DNA of 64,000 bases from Clavulina sp. PMI_390 (GCA_015039315.1 WIDE01000031.1:138400-202399), one strand, 5' to 3'; shown: positions 12,371 to 24,930, counted from the first letter of the stretch. Notes: a model not told the origin generated them from the sequence alone. Made by a program: numbers and translations.

Positions 12371-14826
12371 ATGGGGTGGCAAGAAACCGCGAAATGTTCT
12401 TCAGCGCACCATAAATCCTCCGATTACGCTCTAACAAATATTCCTTATTTCTAGCTCGAAGGGAGAAACAACTGGCCAGCATCCCAAAAGGATGGCTCCT
12501 TCCGGACCCTCCGCCCTCCGATCACAATGTGCTGGGGGTTCCCGCGACATCGGAGCTTCTAACTCCTCGAGAGCTTGAGATAACAGATACGACAGACTTT
12601 GAGGCTTTGATCTCTAACCTCGCAAATGGGCTTTGGACAAGTGTTGAAGTTGTGACTGCATTTTACAAACGCGCCATCATCGCACACCAGTTGGCAAGTC
12701 AGGCTTCAACTATATGCGGGTGTATCTGAGGATCTTTGCTTATTCTGCCCTTGTAGACTAACTGTCTGACAGAAATCTTTATCGATGAAGCACTTCAGCG
12801 AGCCGCACAAGTCGATGCCCATTTAGCCACGACCGGAAAGCCGATCGGGCCGCTTCACGGACTCCCGATATCGCTCAAGGATCAATTCTGTATGAAAGGC
12901 CGGGAGACTGTAATGGGTAATCATAAATACTTCGCCCGATCTGCCGGCAGTATTCGATCTCATACTATTCACCAACAGGGTATGTGTCATGGATTGGTAA
13001 AGTGGCAGATCGCGATGCCGCTCTGGTCGAAATTTTGTACGAAGCAGGAGCGGTCCCATTTGTTCGGACGAATGTCCCCCAGTCCCTGGTGAGACTCAAA
13101 TATTGCTAAATGTGCCCGCTGATGGACCATTTACCGTTCATTTTCTTTGCCTGCAGTGGTGGGGCGAGACGTTCAATACCGTCTTCGGACGAACTCTCAA
13201 CCCCTACAATCGCGCTCTCACGCCAGGCGGCAGCTCCGGGGGCGAGGGTGCGCTATTGGCAATGCGTGGCTCTCCGATTGGTGTAGGCACCGACATCGGC
13301 GGGTATGCCTTGCTGGTCTCTCAAGAGTCCAAAATGTAACTCACTTCAGCTGTGAATCATGTGTCCCAACTTAGTTCGGTGAGGATCCCTACATCTTTCT
13401 GTGGGCTCTATTCTTTGCGCCCGAGCATGCACCGCCTACCCTATGGCGGCCTCATGAATTCCGGAATGGGTCAAGAGTCTATCCACTCGGTTATGGGCCC
13501 AATGGCACCCTCAGTCGCAGCCTTGAGGATCTTCACAAAAGCCGTTATTGATGCTAAGCCCTGGGAGAAAGACCCGACATGTCTGCGTATTCCTTGGGAT
13601 CCCAAACAATCTGCTTTAGGTGAACATGGTGGTCCAGTTGGGAGGCTTTGCTTCGCGATTATGTGGGATAGTGGTGTTGTGCTCCCGACCCCTCCCGTGA
13701 AGAGAGCGATGGAAATAACAAAGAAAGCGCTCGAAGCTGCTGGGCATACTGGTAAATATCATATGACGCTCAACCTGCTGTCAGTGATAGGGAACTTAGG
13801 CTTTCGTTCCAGTGATTGATTGGGTGAACCACAAGCATATCGAGATTCATATCAACACAGTAAGTTGCCTTACCCGGATTGTATTCCTAGTTTGTATCGC
13901 TCTGATACTGTGCTGTAGCATCAAATATTCGGTGCGGATGGCGGAGAGGACTTCGCTAAGGCTTGCGAGCCATCCGGCGAGCCTCTCATCGACACAATGC
14001 TTCCTTCCGCAACCGAAGCTGAAGAATTCAACTACCTGTTTGGGAAGATCCCCACGGTGGCGGATGGATTGCTCAAGAGCGCCCCCGTCAACACTCCTAT
14101 GGAGCGGCACGTGCTGGATCCACGGAATGTGACGGAAGAAGCTATCTCCGAACTCAAACGCCATTACCCACAGCCTCCAGATGACAACGCTCCGGTCACA
14201 TATGACCCCACTGCAAAACAAGATGAGGCAGCATTGGGTCCACTCGCGGCTACGGCTGACGTACCACCCAAGAGTGCCTTTGAGCTCTGGCAGTTGCACG
14301 CGGAGCGACGTACATTGCAGAAGGAGTATCTTGACCACTGGAACGCAACCAAGGGTGTAACGGGTACTGGGCGTCCAGTAGATGCCATCATTTCTCCCGT
14401 TGCAGCGTACCCCGCACCACCACATGGATATAACTCGTACGTTGACGCTCGGCTTCGATCTTTACCTTCAACGAACGGCGGTGCTGATGCTCAGAGATCA
14501 TAGTGATGCATTCTACACATCTTTGTGGAATGGTCTTGACTATACGGCCTGCTCGTTCCCTGTGACAACAGTGGATCCAGAGCTTGACGTGCGCATCCCG
14601 CGCCATCAGTTCCATAACCATGAAGACGAGGAAGTCTATCGGTGGTGTGAGTATCTGCTTCCTTACCTCATTTCCTCATCTTACGTGCTTCCATTACCTA
14701 GACGATCCGCACATCTTTGCGGACGCTCCTGTAGGCCTCCAGCTTGTTGGGAGGACTCACGAAGAGGAAGCAGTGCTAGCCATGGCCGAGGTCGTCGATG
14801 CTGCATTGATGAGACGCACGACCTGA
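12371..14826 (+). CDS. fungal amidase (amidase signature family, acetamidase-like)
   Basis: Ten exons: 12371-12395, 12455-12693, 12757-12916, 12979-13088, 13157-13302, 13375-13751, 13813-13859, 13919-14436, 14495-14646, 14702-14826, totalling 632 residues. The catalytic Ser-cisSer-Lys triad is visible: Lys in HGLPISLKDQF, cis-Ser in TPGGSSGGEGAL, and the nucleophile Ser completing GTDIGGS across an intron. Other family blocks are ADAPVGLQLVG and AIISPVAAYPAPPHG. Family members hydrolyse small or aryl amides to acid plus ammonia. It is longer than the usual 550 residues because of an extra segment around residues 420-480 (HYPQPPDDNAPVTYDP onward). Intron 2 is a GC-AG intron (GCAAGT at 12694); using it restores the family block AHQLTNCLTEIF. 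The short first exon (25 nt) is inferred from frame and the typical MxWQ start. Confidence 0.88.
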
Positions 14827-15124
14827 TAATTCAGACATAGCCCAGCGGCTGGCAGGTAGGAAGTTCAGAGACAGGAAACCTGGACATAATGCAATAGCTT
14901 TCGCTTGTCAATTGTCGTAACACCATACGATTGAGATTAGAACAGCGAGTATAGTATTGCAGCTGTATGATTGTAACTCTGCTGTACCGCATCGTTTTCG
15001 CAATTTCGTTCTCTCTAGTCGAGAATAGGAGGCAACGGAATCAACAACGTAGAGTCTTCCCAATTCGTCTCTACCCACCACGCATACGCCAGGTCGAAAT
15101 ATACGATATAAAAGAGTCATGAAG

Positions 15125-15724
15125 TTACGAGCTTGGGGGCGCTGGTGAGCGGTTCGCGGCTTTGGTTCCGCGAAGGAGTTGGGAAGCACACGACGCGCAG
15201 AGATGGTGGGAAAGCTTGGGTCCGCCGCAAGCAGGGCAAGCCACAATATCTGTGGAAGGTAGGTAAAGCAGAGTGGCCAGGTAGCGTTAGCACAAATCTT
15301 AAGTACTCGCTCGGAATGGATAGGTATAGCGTTGGTAGGGCCACGAGAAAAGAGGTGCTAGAAGATATAAAGATATAATAAAATAGAACGTACGGGTTTT
15401 GTCCTTGAGCCCTTTATTTGCGCTCCGCATAGACTTTCGCGAATGCGAGACCTTCTTCTTTGGCACCGCAAGCACGATGGAAGGCAAAAGTTCAAGAAGG
15501 GGTGCGAGTAGTGAGGGAATAGCGATGGAAGAGGGCCATGATAGTGATGTCAAAGAGGAGAAGGAGATGGGGAGGGATGGAGAGGTCAGCTCGCTGGTTC
15601 GGGAGTAGGTGACAGCTGGGGACGTGTTTCTTCGCCAGGAACCCGCAATAAGAGCTGAAATTTGATGGGAAACCGAGCCGAATGGACGTGATACCCTTGT
15701 CGAGGGAACGAGTAAGGCAGCCAT
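15125..15724 (-). CDS. MRPL32: mitochondrial ribosomal protein bL32m
   Basis: Two exons (15724-15394 and 15249-15125) give 151 residues. The N-terminal 80 residues are Ser/Arg-rich, as expected for a mitochondrial presequence and propeptide. The mature part opens with the L32 signature VPKKKVSHSRKSMRSANKGL, then KDKTHIVACPACGGPKL and HHLCASC, which supply the four zinc cysteines (two CxxC pairs). bL32m is a component of the large mitoribosomal subunit; in yeast it is matured by the m-AAA protease. Splicing at C|GTACGT rebuilds the KT-H-IVAC junction. The start is the ATG before AALLVPST; the frame extends upstream without a better ATG. It lies head-to-head with NDUFA5 and converges on the amidase. 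Confidence 0.92.
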
Positions 15725-15803
15725 TGCTCTACCAAGATTTGTGCTGTTTGGCCGAGTTTGCCTCGAGAAAATCTCGCCACGTGACACGTCTTTGCTGCTG
15801 ACG
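15725..15803. promoter_or_regulatory. 79-bp bidirectional promoter, MRPL32 / NDUFA5
   Basis: Only 79 bp separate the start codons of two divergent genes for mitochondrial proteins. Both promoters and 5' leaders must lie in, or overlap through, this interval. Confidence 0.75.
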
Positions 15804-16205
15804 ATGTTCAGGGTATTCGCTCCTCTACGGCAGGCCGTCAAGCTTAGCACCGGCATTACCGGTCTTGAAGGTAAGTTTCCTGGCTACTTCAATTTATCTG
15901 TATCGTCAACTGGCTGACTTTGGCCCATGTATCGTTCAGTCCATCCCAACCCCATTCCTGCGTTAGCAGAAACCTATAGGTCCACACTGTCTCTGGTACA
16001 GAAGAGCCTTCCGGAAGCTTCCGCGTACCGACAAAGCGTAGAAGCGCTTGCCAAAGCGAGGCTCGCCATTGTAGAGGCTGCGGAACCTACGAATGCGATA
16101 GAGAAGGTGGAACAGGAAATTGGGCAAGGTCAAATAGAAGAAGTCATAGTTGCTGCAAAAAGCGAGCTTGGACTTGTTGCAAAGATGATTGAGTGGAAGG
16201 CGTGA
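15804..16205 (+). CDS. NDUFA5: NADH dehydrogenase (complex I) subunit NDUFA5 / 29.9-kDa type
   Basis: Two exons (15804-15870 and 15940-16205) give 110 residues. The family fingerprint is clear: TGITGLEVHPNPIPALAETY at the splice junction, then LPEASAYRQSVEALAKARLAIVEAAE, and a C-terminal EEVIVAAKSELGLVAKMIEWKA. NDUFA5 is an accessory subunit of the peripheral arm of complex I in the mitochondrial inner membrane. Its length suits the short form of the family. The divergent neighbour encodes a mitoribosomal protein, so co-regulation of the pair as nuclear mitochondrial genes is plausible. Confidence 0.93.
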
Positions 16206-17712
16206 GTGTTGTTTTTCATCTATCTGTCGGAATTTATCGAGGGCCAGCTTTGGAATTGATCACTGCTTTTCCCCACTCGATCCAGTTGGGAGCCATTAGA
16301 GGTCAAGCCTGCCCCCGGGCAGTGGAAATATTTCGACTAATATATTCATATACACCTCATCCTCTCACTTCCTGCCCACCCTGTGATATGGATTATTGAA
16401 ATCCCCATCCATCTTCATTGACCGAATGCCGTCCAACTGAACATCTAAGCGCCCTGAAAACGCTCTCATGACTATATTATCAATCATGCCCAATTGTCTT
16501 TCAGAGATCCCTGTGTGCACCGACAAGTCGGCCTCAAGCGTGTCACGGGATACAAACGGTAACCGGACTTGCAAGGAGGGCAAGGAACATTAACCAGCGA
16601 TCAAGCTTCATTTGTGAGCAAGCCGCTGAGATCTATGATTTCTGAGCTTGTCAATCTTTCATTGAAGCAACGCTCGTGCCTTAACATAGCCAATGAGCGA
16701 ACAGTTGCCGGATTTTGTGGCTTTCTTGAGATGAACCTCTCGCCGCAATAACGCTGGCAGGGCGCATTCGGCGTCACGTTGCTCCTGATCCTCCCCGCCT
16801 TTGGTGCTTTGCGCCCTCGACGTCTGCTGTCATTGACTCCCGGCACTCGACGACGGGATGCTGTGGCTGTTCGATCATGGGGGAACTGCTCTCCTGTGAC
16901 CGTTTCTGATCGTATGGCACACTTCCAATTCGAGAATACACTTGCCACGCGTTATTCATGTCGGATCCAATAGGTTTGTATGTCCATGGCACTCTCTGAC
17001 AACTGGCATGACCCACTCCTGGATGGCAAGCAAGAGAACCTTCTGCCACCCTGTCATCTTGATCTTTCCATGATCACACTTAGTGCGACCGTGTGGAAAC
17101 GTGATCCTCGGCAGTCGGACATGCGCGCATTACCTGGGTACGTTCATCTTAGGCTCAGGTTGGTTGGACGGATAGTTCCATCCTGGGACCCCTGGCTAAA
17201 TCGGGTATGCGACAAATCCGGATCAAATTCATCGGCGGTGAAAGGAAGAAAGCACCGCGCTGGTGTAGCTCCCTGACGAAAGTATGTAATGCCCGCTCCG
17301 GGACTATTGGGGTGCCAAGTAATCTACTAGACTCATTCTGAGATGCCCAGTTCGATGATATGATCGAGAACTGATATCTACGCCATTCGCTGGAAGCTGT
17401 AAAAGATAAGATAAGGTTGGGCACCGGGTCCGGCACTTTTGTGTACCTAGAATTTAGTGAAATGACGCTCTTCTCCGTCGGTCACTATGCCGCAAATCGA
17501 CCACGTCTTCTCTGTGATGGAAGCAACCTGACTTCTTACAAGGCCCGCCGGATCAGTTATGCACAGTAAGCGTATTTAGATTACGAGAGGGTCGGTCTTG
17601 CTCGGCCAATAGTGCAGACCATAAAGGTAATATGAGAGTCACATTTGCGCGCTTTGTTTGTGTCGTGGCGAGCCACACAAACAGAGCGTCGCGTTCAACC
17701 TCCGTTTGGGAA
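16206..17712. other. 1.5-kb region without an assignable gene
   Basis: Several open frames of 60-115 codons lie on both strands, for example 16365-16583 (-), which reads like protein (SRDTLEADLSVHTGIS), but none has a recognisable domain or consistent exon partners. A spliced fast-evolving gene cannot be excluded. Confidence 0.4.
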
Positions 17713-19636
17713 ATGGATCAGCCCTACGAATCCAATGAGATCGACATGGAGCATTCATCCGTCATTGGTGATGCCGAATACGATGCAGACCCCATGCTCG
17801 ACGCTGCTGCCGAACTCGAGGCTGACGAAGATAGCGGTGATGAGCCACTGCTTGCTCAAGCCGCTGCAAGTGTAGAAAATATCGCCCTTTCCGAAGCTGC
17901 TTCTTCACGCCATAGTTCTCCTCCGACTGCATTTGAATCATCTGCATCAAATAGCAAAGTGCGCATATCTGCCCCTCGATTCTAGGCCCACCTCCTGATT
18001 CTCTCTCTGGTCCTGGGATTTGCACATAGCCCAAACCGAAAGGGAAAAAAGTTGCAGCCCCAAAACCCAAAGCGAAGCCTAAACCTAAACCTAAGGCGAA
18101 ACCCTCAAAGGCGGCCACGAAACCCCCGCCAAAAGCCCGCGTCGCTCAGCTAAAAGCGACGACTGGGTCTGGGTCTCGTGGGCGCTCGTTATCAGAGACA
18201 CCTGCTCGGGATTCCAGCGAACATGAGACCCCAGCATCCTCCGATGCTCCCGGAGCTGAGGATGAGGCTGAAGACGAAAGGGATTCAAAACTCTACTGTA
18301 TGTGCGAGACGTTGTATGACGAGGAGAAGATGATGATTGCGTGTGACCAGTGAGTGGCATTGCTTATCCATATGAATTGTCTTTCCGCAGAAAACGCGTG
18401 CTTTATTGCTCATTCCATTCGTCGCTGCTTCATCTAACGCTCTGATCGCTCTAGGTGTGATGAATGGTATCACCCTGGTTGCGTCCATCTGTCGGACGCC
18501 CAGGTTGAGCTGGTGGACGTGTTCTTCTGTCCTCGTTGCGCCTCTAGTGAGTGCTAGGACGGGCTCGGACATTAACCCAGGAGGCCCCAGTGTCTGACGT
18601 CTACATTGATTGATTATTGGCCCTTGACTATATTACGGAACAGAAAATCCAACACTCACCACTTCATACAAGGCTGTGTGCGCACGGCCTGACTGTACAC
18701 ATCCCGGTCGGGCGCCGCTGTCGAAATATTGCTCTGAAGATTGTGGTATTCGGGCAGTAATGGCCCGAGTCGATCTATGGCAAGGCGACATAGGACGACT
18801 GCTAGACCATCCCGTTATAGCGAATGCGCAACCCCGCGAAGGTCTCCTGATCAAGGCCCCTGCCCCAATAAATCATATTTCATTATCGATTGCATTGCCC
18901 GAGGCGCGGGGCACCCAAATCCAGGGTCCCTCAGACTCTCGCGACAATGAAGAGATATTCCGGCAGTTGGGTTTAATCAACATCGAGATCCAGCGCATTT
19001 CCGCAGAAAGAGAAGGACGAGAGCGTCTACGTCAGTCTCTAGACGCCCGGCTACAGCTACTTGCACGTGCGAGAGATTGGCGACATGCTCTAGGTGACTC
19101 CACGCGATGCTGTTTTGATGCGCGCTTAGTCCTCGACGAAGACGCCTGGGAGGACTGGCTCAACGATGGTGGGTGGGAATCGATGCAGCAGGATGCGATG
19201 GAAGTTGATGGGCCATCGTTCTGCTCCAATAAGAGGAAGTGCGACCGTCATCACGGGTAAGCGCGATTAACAATCCTGTTCTGTGCGTATTTGGGTTACT
19301 CACCGGCCTGGCCATCCATTATGCCGGCCCATTGACCTTGCGCAATTTGCTCCACAGCTGGGAAGAATTAAAAGCAGCGGACTTCGCCTTGGAAGATAAG
19401 GTTTTGGTTCGTGAGCCATTTATCGGGAGTGTGGGCACATCTAATTATTTGGCCCATTCCTGGTTCTCGTAACTCCTTAGAGTCAACGTTTGGCCGAAAT
19501 GGCCTCCCGTGAAAGGGTTCTCCGCTTGCGGATGGAGGAACTGGAGGCCCAACTTCAGGCACGAGATGCCACAGCAACCCTCCTAGCCCCAACGAAATCA
19601 TCGTCTCACGTCACTAAGGTCGAGGATATCTCCTAA
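17713..19636 (+). CDS. SPP1: Spp1/CXXC1-like PHD-finger subunit of Set1 COMPASS
   Basis: Six exons (17713-17958, 18030-18349, 18455-18546, 18644-19256, 19358-19400, 19481-19636) give 489 residues. After an acidic start and a Lys/Pro-repeat basic tract (PKPKAKPKPKPKAK) comes a PHD finger: YCMCETLYDEEKMMIACD, CDEWYHPGC, FFCPRC, with all Cys4-His-Cys3 ligands and the Trp of a methyl-lysine cage. Next is the second zinc segment CARPDCTHPGRAPLSKYCSEDCG typical of Spp1/CFP1, a coiled coil, a KRKCDRHHG motif and a final coiled coil (RERVLRLRMEELEAQLQAR). Spp1 reads H3K4me3 and controls Set1 methyltransferase activity in the nucleus. The donor after residue LEDK (19401, GTTTTG) is weak, so that small exon is the least certain part. 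Confidence 0.88.
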
Positions 19637-20927
19637 GCCGGGCAATTCATCTATTTCATTCGCTCCACTAGAGCGACGCGTACAATACCGGATCGATGAT
19701 TACGCCTTCCGAATTTGCAGTGCGGCGGTTGCAAAGCGGCGAAACCCCGACTAGGAGCTTCAAGAGTTGGTGACATCTATGCGGAATGTATGCTTGGACC
19801 TTCTGCAAAGCCTATTCATTGGTCAATGGGCGTTACTGTCGCTTCCTATTCCCTCCCGTCGGAGAAGATTCCTCTATATACTCCTGTATGAACGCCTTTT
19901 GCGCGTAAATGTGTCCTCCACTCCCTTTAAATGCAGTGTCCGAGCCTATCCATGCGATTTCCGGGGTGTTGAGCCCTAGCAGCATCAATCAGTGAGAAAA
20001 TGTGCTCAGGAGTAGTTTGAAGACAAAATAGATTTACCTTGCGGGTATATAAGCTCGCCCCTCTCTCTGCTCGCCAAGGTGGCCCTCAACCAAACGCGTT
20101 CATGGCTGGGACAGAACCCATTTTTCAGCCCACAGAAAAGTCTCTATCAGAGTGGATGTCCCTCCATGCCGTAAAACGTGCTAGCCCTTGTATCGTTAGG
20201 CAGAGGCGTGCTCCCAACGCCCTACAGCTCGTCAATTAGCTTCCCTCCCGCGCCGCCAAAACGTCGAAATGACTTATCAGCCATCCCGGGCGCACGGCGA
20301 CGGCTTGCTTAGGGCGTTGGCGGGTGTATGTCAAGCCACGAGGACAAGCTCGGGCCTCGGTCAGTCGAACGAGATCTCATCATTGACGGGCCGCATCTCC
20401 GTCCTCAGACTACAGCACTGTCTTAGAATCTAATTTATTCTATCATTTTTTTGGGATTACTGGCGATCACTCCCTCCGCACGCCTCATGGTCCTCGATCA
20501 CACTCGCGCATGAACGGCCATATACCTTTTTTTCGCGTCAGCGTTGCGAGATAGATTCTTCCTACAGGATATCAAAGGTAGAGCTGACGCTTAATTCGTC
20601 ATAAGCTGGACAAGATTATAGACGCAGCCAAGCAAATTTAGAAGGCTGATCTATCCTCGCCAGAAGCTAGCCGTCGTGAGATCCGAAAGAGAGGGAGATG
20701 ACTTGTGGCGCTCAAAGCCGTCTGTGAGATAGGATGAAGAATTTCCAGAAAATATGGCGGCATAGGGTCTTACGGCAACAATAAAACCATCAAGTGCGGT
20801 CCTAATGGATCGCTGCTCGACAGCTCTCGGGTGCAATGACAGCAGGGTGGCTAGACCACGCTTATCCCTTGAACAAGTTCGATTGGCACTGTTGTGCGGT
20901 CTGCAACCAAACTCCCTCGATCACCGT
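19637..20927. other. 1.3-kb intergenic, Spp1 3' flank and LSM1 promoter
   Basis: No open frame here shows a recognisable domain. I see no repeats or tRNA-like structure. Confidence 0.45.
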
Positions 20928-21829
20928 ATGGACGCGCTGATACCTCTGACGACCTCAGGCTCCCTGGTCGACTGTGTCGACAGTACGTCGATCTCTCACA
21001 ATCAACACCGAGGACTCTCGGAAGATCTAAAAAGCTTCATTCTGCCAAAATAAAATGACCCCGCCGTCGTGCCTCCCAAAATTACTGCGCCCCGAATCCT
21101 CCATTTTCCAGAAAAGATTATCGTTGTACTCCGTGATGGCCGAAAATTAATAGGCGTGTTAAGATCTTACGACCAATTCGGTGAGAGGCTAAGCATGGAA
21201 AACAAATGATGTTGCACACACTGAGCTTTTTGGTTCTGAATCGCCTTTTCGATCCCTCGCCTCGCTATTCGCTGCCATGGCATACATCACGATCGTCTGT
21301 AACCTTTTCTTCATGCGGCTGCGCGTCGCTCTTCATCACTACAATCGCTAGCGAATCTTGTGATGGAAGACACTGTTGAGAGGATACACCACGCAAACTC
21401 ATACGGGGACATCCCGAGAGGTGTATTCCTAATACGAGGAGAGAACGTTGTGCTGCTCGGAGAAATAGTAAGTCCCTACGTCCCCGAACACGTTGAATCG
21501 CCATCCCCAGCGTGTCACGGCGTTTTCTTTGCTCTCTCTGCTTAGCGAGTTATGCTCATGACATTTTTTCATCGCCTTTTCCTCGGCCATGTGGGTCGTC
21601 TTACGCATGGATCGCCGAAATGCCTCACGCACTTCCTCCTGTCTCTCGACTATCACAGGACTTGGATGCGGAAGACGAAGTACCCATACAGCCTGCGCCA
21701 GTTGAGGTTATGATGGACCTTAACCGACAAGAAGTCGATGATCGGAAACGACGGGAGAACATCAAGGCGACTGTGTTGTACGAAGAAAAGGGATTCTGCA
21801 AGGAGGGCGGAGAGGGAGATGGGTATTAG
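20928..21829 (+). CDS. LSM1: LSm1, Sm-like subunit of the cytoplasmic Lsm1-7 ring
   Basis: Four exons (20928-20982, 21112-21180, 21352-21467, 21659-21829) give 136 residues. The whole Sm fold is present: TTSGSLVDCVDKKIIVVLRD over the first junction, GRKLIGVLRSYDQFANLVMED (Sm1), and GVFLIRGENVVLLGEID (Sm2). The insert HHANSYGDIPRG is the Lsm1-specific loop. A charged C-terminal tail (EVDDRKRRENIKATVL) follows, as in other Lsm1 proteins. Lsm1-7 with Pat1 binds oligoadenylated mRNA 3' ends and activates decapping in P-bodies. The gene converges on the Stm1-like gene 680 bp downstream. Confidence 0.95.
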
Positions 21830-22507
21830 GGCTCAATGACCGGCTGGGTACTATTACGCCCAACAGATCGTTCCCGTCCGCCCCTCACGATGCATCCAAC
21901 TTTGCAGATAGCTCCATAATTGTACGACTGCTCTCGCTTTCTTGCCCCTTTGTTACGCCATGATATTGTCGATGTCTTAGTCCGGCACGCTGCCAACCTG
22001 GGCTCAGGTACCACAGCATCGTATAATTGTCGTAAGGTCACTATCATTGCATAGCTTCGTACAAGAAGGCACACAACGTTCAAAAGAAGGAAGGAGCAAG
22101 GAGGGGCTTTTGGAATCAAGATGGGGATGTGAATATAGATAAAACACAACAAGCAGCCCTCCAGAGAGGATTATGGAAACCAAACAGAAGCACAAAAAAT
22201 GCGGGTGCAGCAGCCGTCCAGAAGGCGTACATGAATGAGAGTCATACGATCAAAACCACAAGCGAAAGCGAAGCAGTCACGGAGAACATGAGATGAACAA
22301 ATCGATGGTGTGTGTGAGTGAGCTTATACCGTGATGGCTTGGAGTGGTTCGATTGAAATAGGTTAGAGAGATGGAGGGAAAGCGAACGGGGAGAAGAAGT
22401 AAATGATGAGAAGAGAGTTTCATTGCTGGGTACACCATAAGCACAACCAGCAGTGTTAGTTGGGAAGTTCTTTTTGTAGCTCGCATTGAGGAGTGTCTCG
22501 CATTGGA
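21830..22507. other. convergent 3' flank between LSM1 and STM1
   Basis: About 680 bp between two stop codons. It should contain both 3' UTRs. Open frames here are short and unrecognised. Confidence 0.5.
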
Positions 22508-24000
22508 TTACGACAGCGAGGGGAATGCAGACTGGTCGTCGACGTCGACGTCAGCACGAGGAGCCCCACGACCACCTCCATAGCCGCCACGGCCACCTCC
22601 ACGAGGACCACCGCGGCCACGGCTGCCGCGCTCACCACCACGCCCACCACGGTCACCTCCACCGCGGGGTCCACCGCGACCACCACGGCCACGGAACTCG
22701 CGGGCTGGGGGAGGCAGATCGATGGGAATGATGACCTTCTCCTTCTTTTCCTTGGCCTTGGGAGCAGCCTTAGCCTATGATAAATTGTTGACATAGTTAG
22801 TCACAGGGATGCTTGTGGGGAAAAGCACGCGCAAAATCCGGGCGCGGGCCGTCAATGATCGAAGTTAGATGGATAGTTACGAACCTTCCCGGCGAAGTAT
22901 TCGGTTTCTTCCTTGAGCAGCTGCACAGCGTCTTTCCATTCCTTCTTGTCAATGGCACGAGTGCCTTCGAGCTTTGGAAGCGCGCTCTCCTCCCCTGAAC
23001 GCTGCTTCATGTACTGCTCAAAGGTTAGGGTATTGTCTTCCTCCTCCTCCTCTTCCTCGCGGCGCCTGCGGCGGGCCTCGCCTTCAGGCGCATCCTTGGG
23101 AGCGGCGTCACCGTCGGCAGCAGGAGTATCCCAGTCGGACGCGTTGGCGGCAGCGCCACCCCATCCAGAGGCATCGGCGGCCTCGGTGGACGCATCAACA
23201 GCGCCTTGAGTCTCCGCATTCAGCTCAGCAGCACCAGTCTCGGCGCCCCAACCTTGGTTAGTGGCCTTCTCAGTGTCACTAGAGTTTGGGTCAGCGTATG
23301 TTGCTATCTGTCCTATAAGAAACGCCAAATGAATAAAGAGAGACTTACACTCGACCAGTCTGACTCTCCCTATCGTGATAGCGACCACGAGGGGGCCTGT
23401 CGCCGTCACCTCGGCCACGGCCACCCCTTCCACTTCCACGACCACGACCACGTCCTATTACGCCAAGGATGAACGTCATCAGAGCAAGGAAATCATCAGA
23501 TAAGTTCGGCTGGCTAACAAGCAGGTAAATGGTACATACGTCCTTCAGTGCGATCGAATCGCTCGCCGGTCTGATTCGGGTTCGACGAGGTGAAGCCGTC
23601 AGTGTTGTCGTCCGCGTTGGGAGCACCACCTCGCCTGGGTCCACCACGACGGGGACCATTTCCACGAGCGCGGTTGTTATTTTGGCGAGGAGCGGCAGCA
23701 GGTTGCGCAGCAGGAGCAGGGGCAGCCTTGGTGGGGACGGGAGCAGGGGGCGCATCACCGTCCTCTGGAAGATGGCCCGATCGGCAGCAAGAAATGCACA
23801 GCGAGAAAGCATTCACATAAGCAAGGTTGCAAAATAAACGAAAGCAGAGAATCAGAATCGGTATGCTAGGATCAATCTCAGGTGTTTGCGACCATGGCGT
23901 GTGCTCTCCGTTGAGAGACAAAAAAAGATCGCCACTTCGCGTGCGGGGAAGATAACGAACCGTTTAGGAGCGCAAACTTGTTGGGGTTAGCCACAGACAT
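22508..24000 (-). CDS. STM1: Stm1 / SERBP1-HABP4 family ribosome-binding protein
   Basis: Five exons (24000-23961, 23764-23540, 23454-23349, 23278-22885, 22774-22508) give 343 residues. The N-terminus MSVANPNKFALLNEDGDAP is typical of the family. RG/RGG blocks follow (NNRARGNGPRRGGPRRGG, then GRGRGSGRGGRGRG), then the central HABP4/PAI-RBP1 segment with LTFEQYMKQRS and KKEWKDAVQLLKEE, and a long C-terminal RGG domain ending ADVDVDDQSAFPSLS. Family members sit in the mRNA channel of idle 80S ribosomes and, in yeast, also promote Dhh1-dependent mRNA decay. Two of its introns start with GTTCGT, which is unusual but repeated within the gene. High G+C RGG repeats make the opposite strand look open; those frames are shadows. 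Confidence 0.9.
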
Positions 24001-24430
24001 GGCGTAGAGCAAAGATTTTTGCGTCGGATTTGGTCTGGAGACCTTTTGGCTCTCTTGTGGATAGATCGACTTCCTTGTTGACCACCTAAGCGCCGTTCTC
24101 AGGCTAACTCCGAACTTGAACGTTCAAACTGCCAAGCCGTTACACGCTCACCCAAAAAATCCGAAAATGCGACATTTTGCTGTGGTTCCGTCTGAATTGG
24201 AGGCGCCATTCTACTAACAACTGGTTTCCGTACTGAATCCAGCCCATACGAGCCCTGGCTAACGTCGTAATCTTTTCGTGGATGCTGATTCCCTATGTCA
24301 CGTCTACTGCCCTCTGTGATTATGAAAGTACTGGTGAGCGATCGGAGCACTGGATGTCATTTTTTGCACTAATTCTCCTCAAGAAATTCCATAAACGTAT
24401 GAGCGTCGCTGCTGTCTGGTCTCCGAGGCA

Positions 24431-24446
24431 GCCGAGCCGATCGATC
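24431..24446 (+). repeat. 16-bp direct repeat, copy 1
   Basis: GCCGAGCCGATCGATC. An identical copy starts exactly 500 bp downstream at 24931. Flanks are unrelated. Confidence 0.6.
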
Positions 24447-24930
24447 CTTGAGTTGATTGCACTCGAGACATCAACAAGTGTATACCCAGCTGGCGGCCAC
24501 ACATGTTCTGAGCACCACAAGGTTGATAAAATATGACCAACTAGCAGCAGATATTGCGATTCTATAACTCCTCCGGACGAACAGCATGACATGTGAATGC
24601 CTGAATTGAAGCCCCTTAACAGCACGACAGCACATTGCCTGAGAGACAGGGTCCTCGCCGACGGCAGAGACTGTTATCGGCCTTCTTTTCACCGATCTCT
24701 TGGCCCTGCGGTGACAGCGTTGGTCATTGTTCCATTTACCAGCTGCGCGCCTATCAGGATTGTAGAGGTCATTGAGCCGAACAAGTATATGCAGGACACC
24801 GTTTTCCTTAGCCCTCATGGAATCGCGAACGGGCGCATCAGTCCAATTCTTTATGCTCAATAAAGATCCAAATGAACTCTCTACTATCAGCCGGAGTCAG
24901 AATGACAGGTATGTACGCATTGGCTGACGG

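Noticed and set aside
22456..22794. Long open frames on both strands over the STM1 RGG repeats.
   Set aside because: They are shadows of the G+C-rich RGG coding sequence; the STM1 frame alone matches the family and splices correctly.
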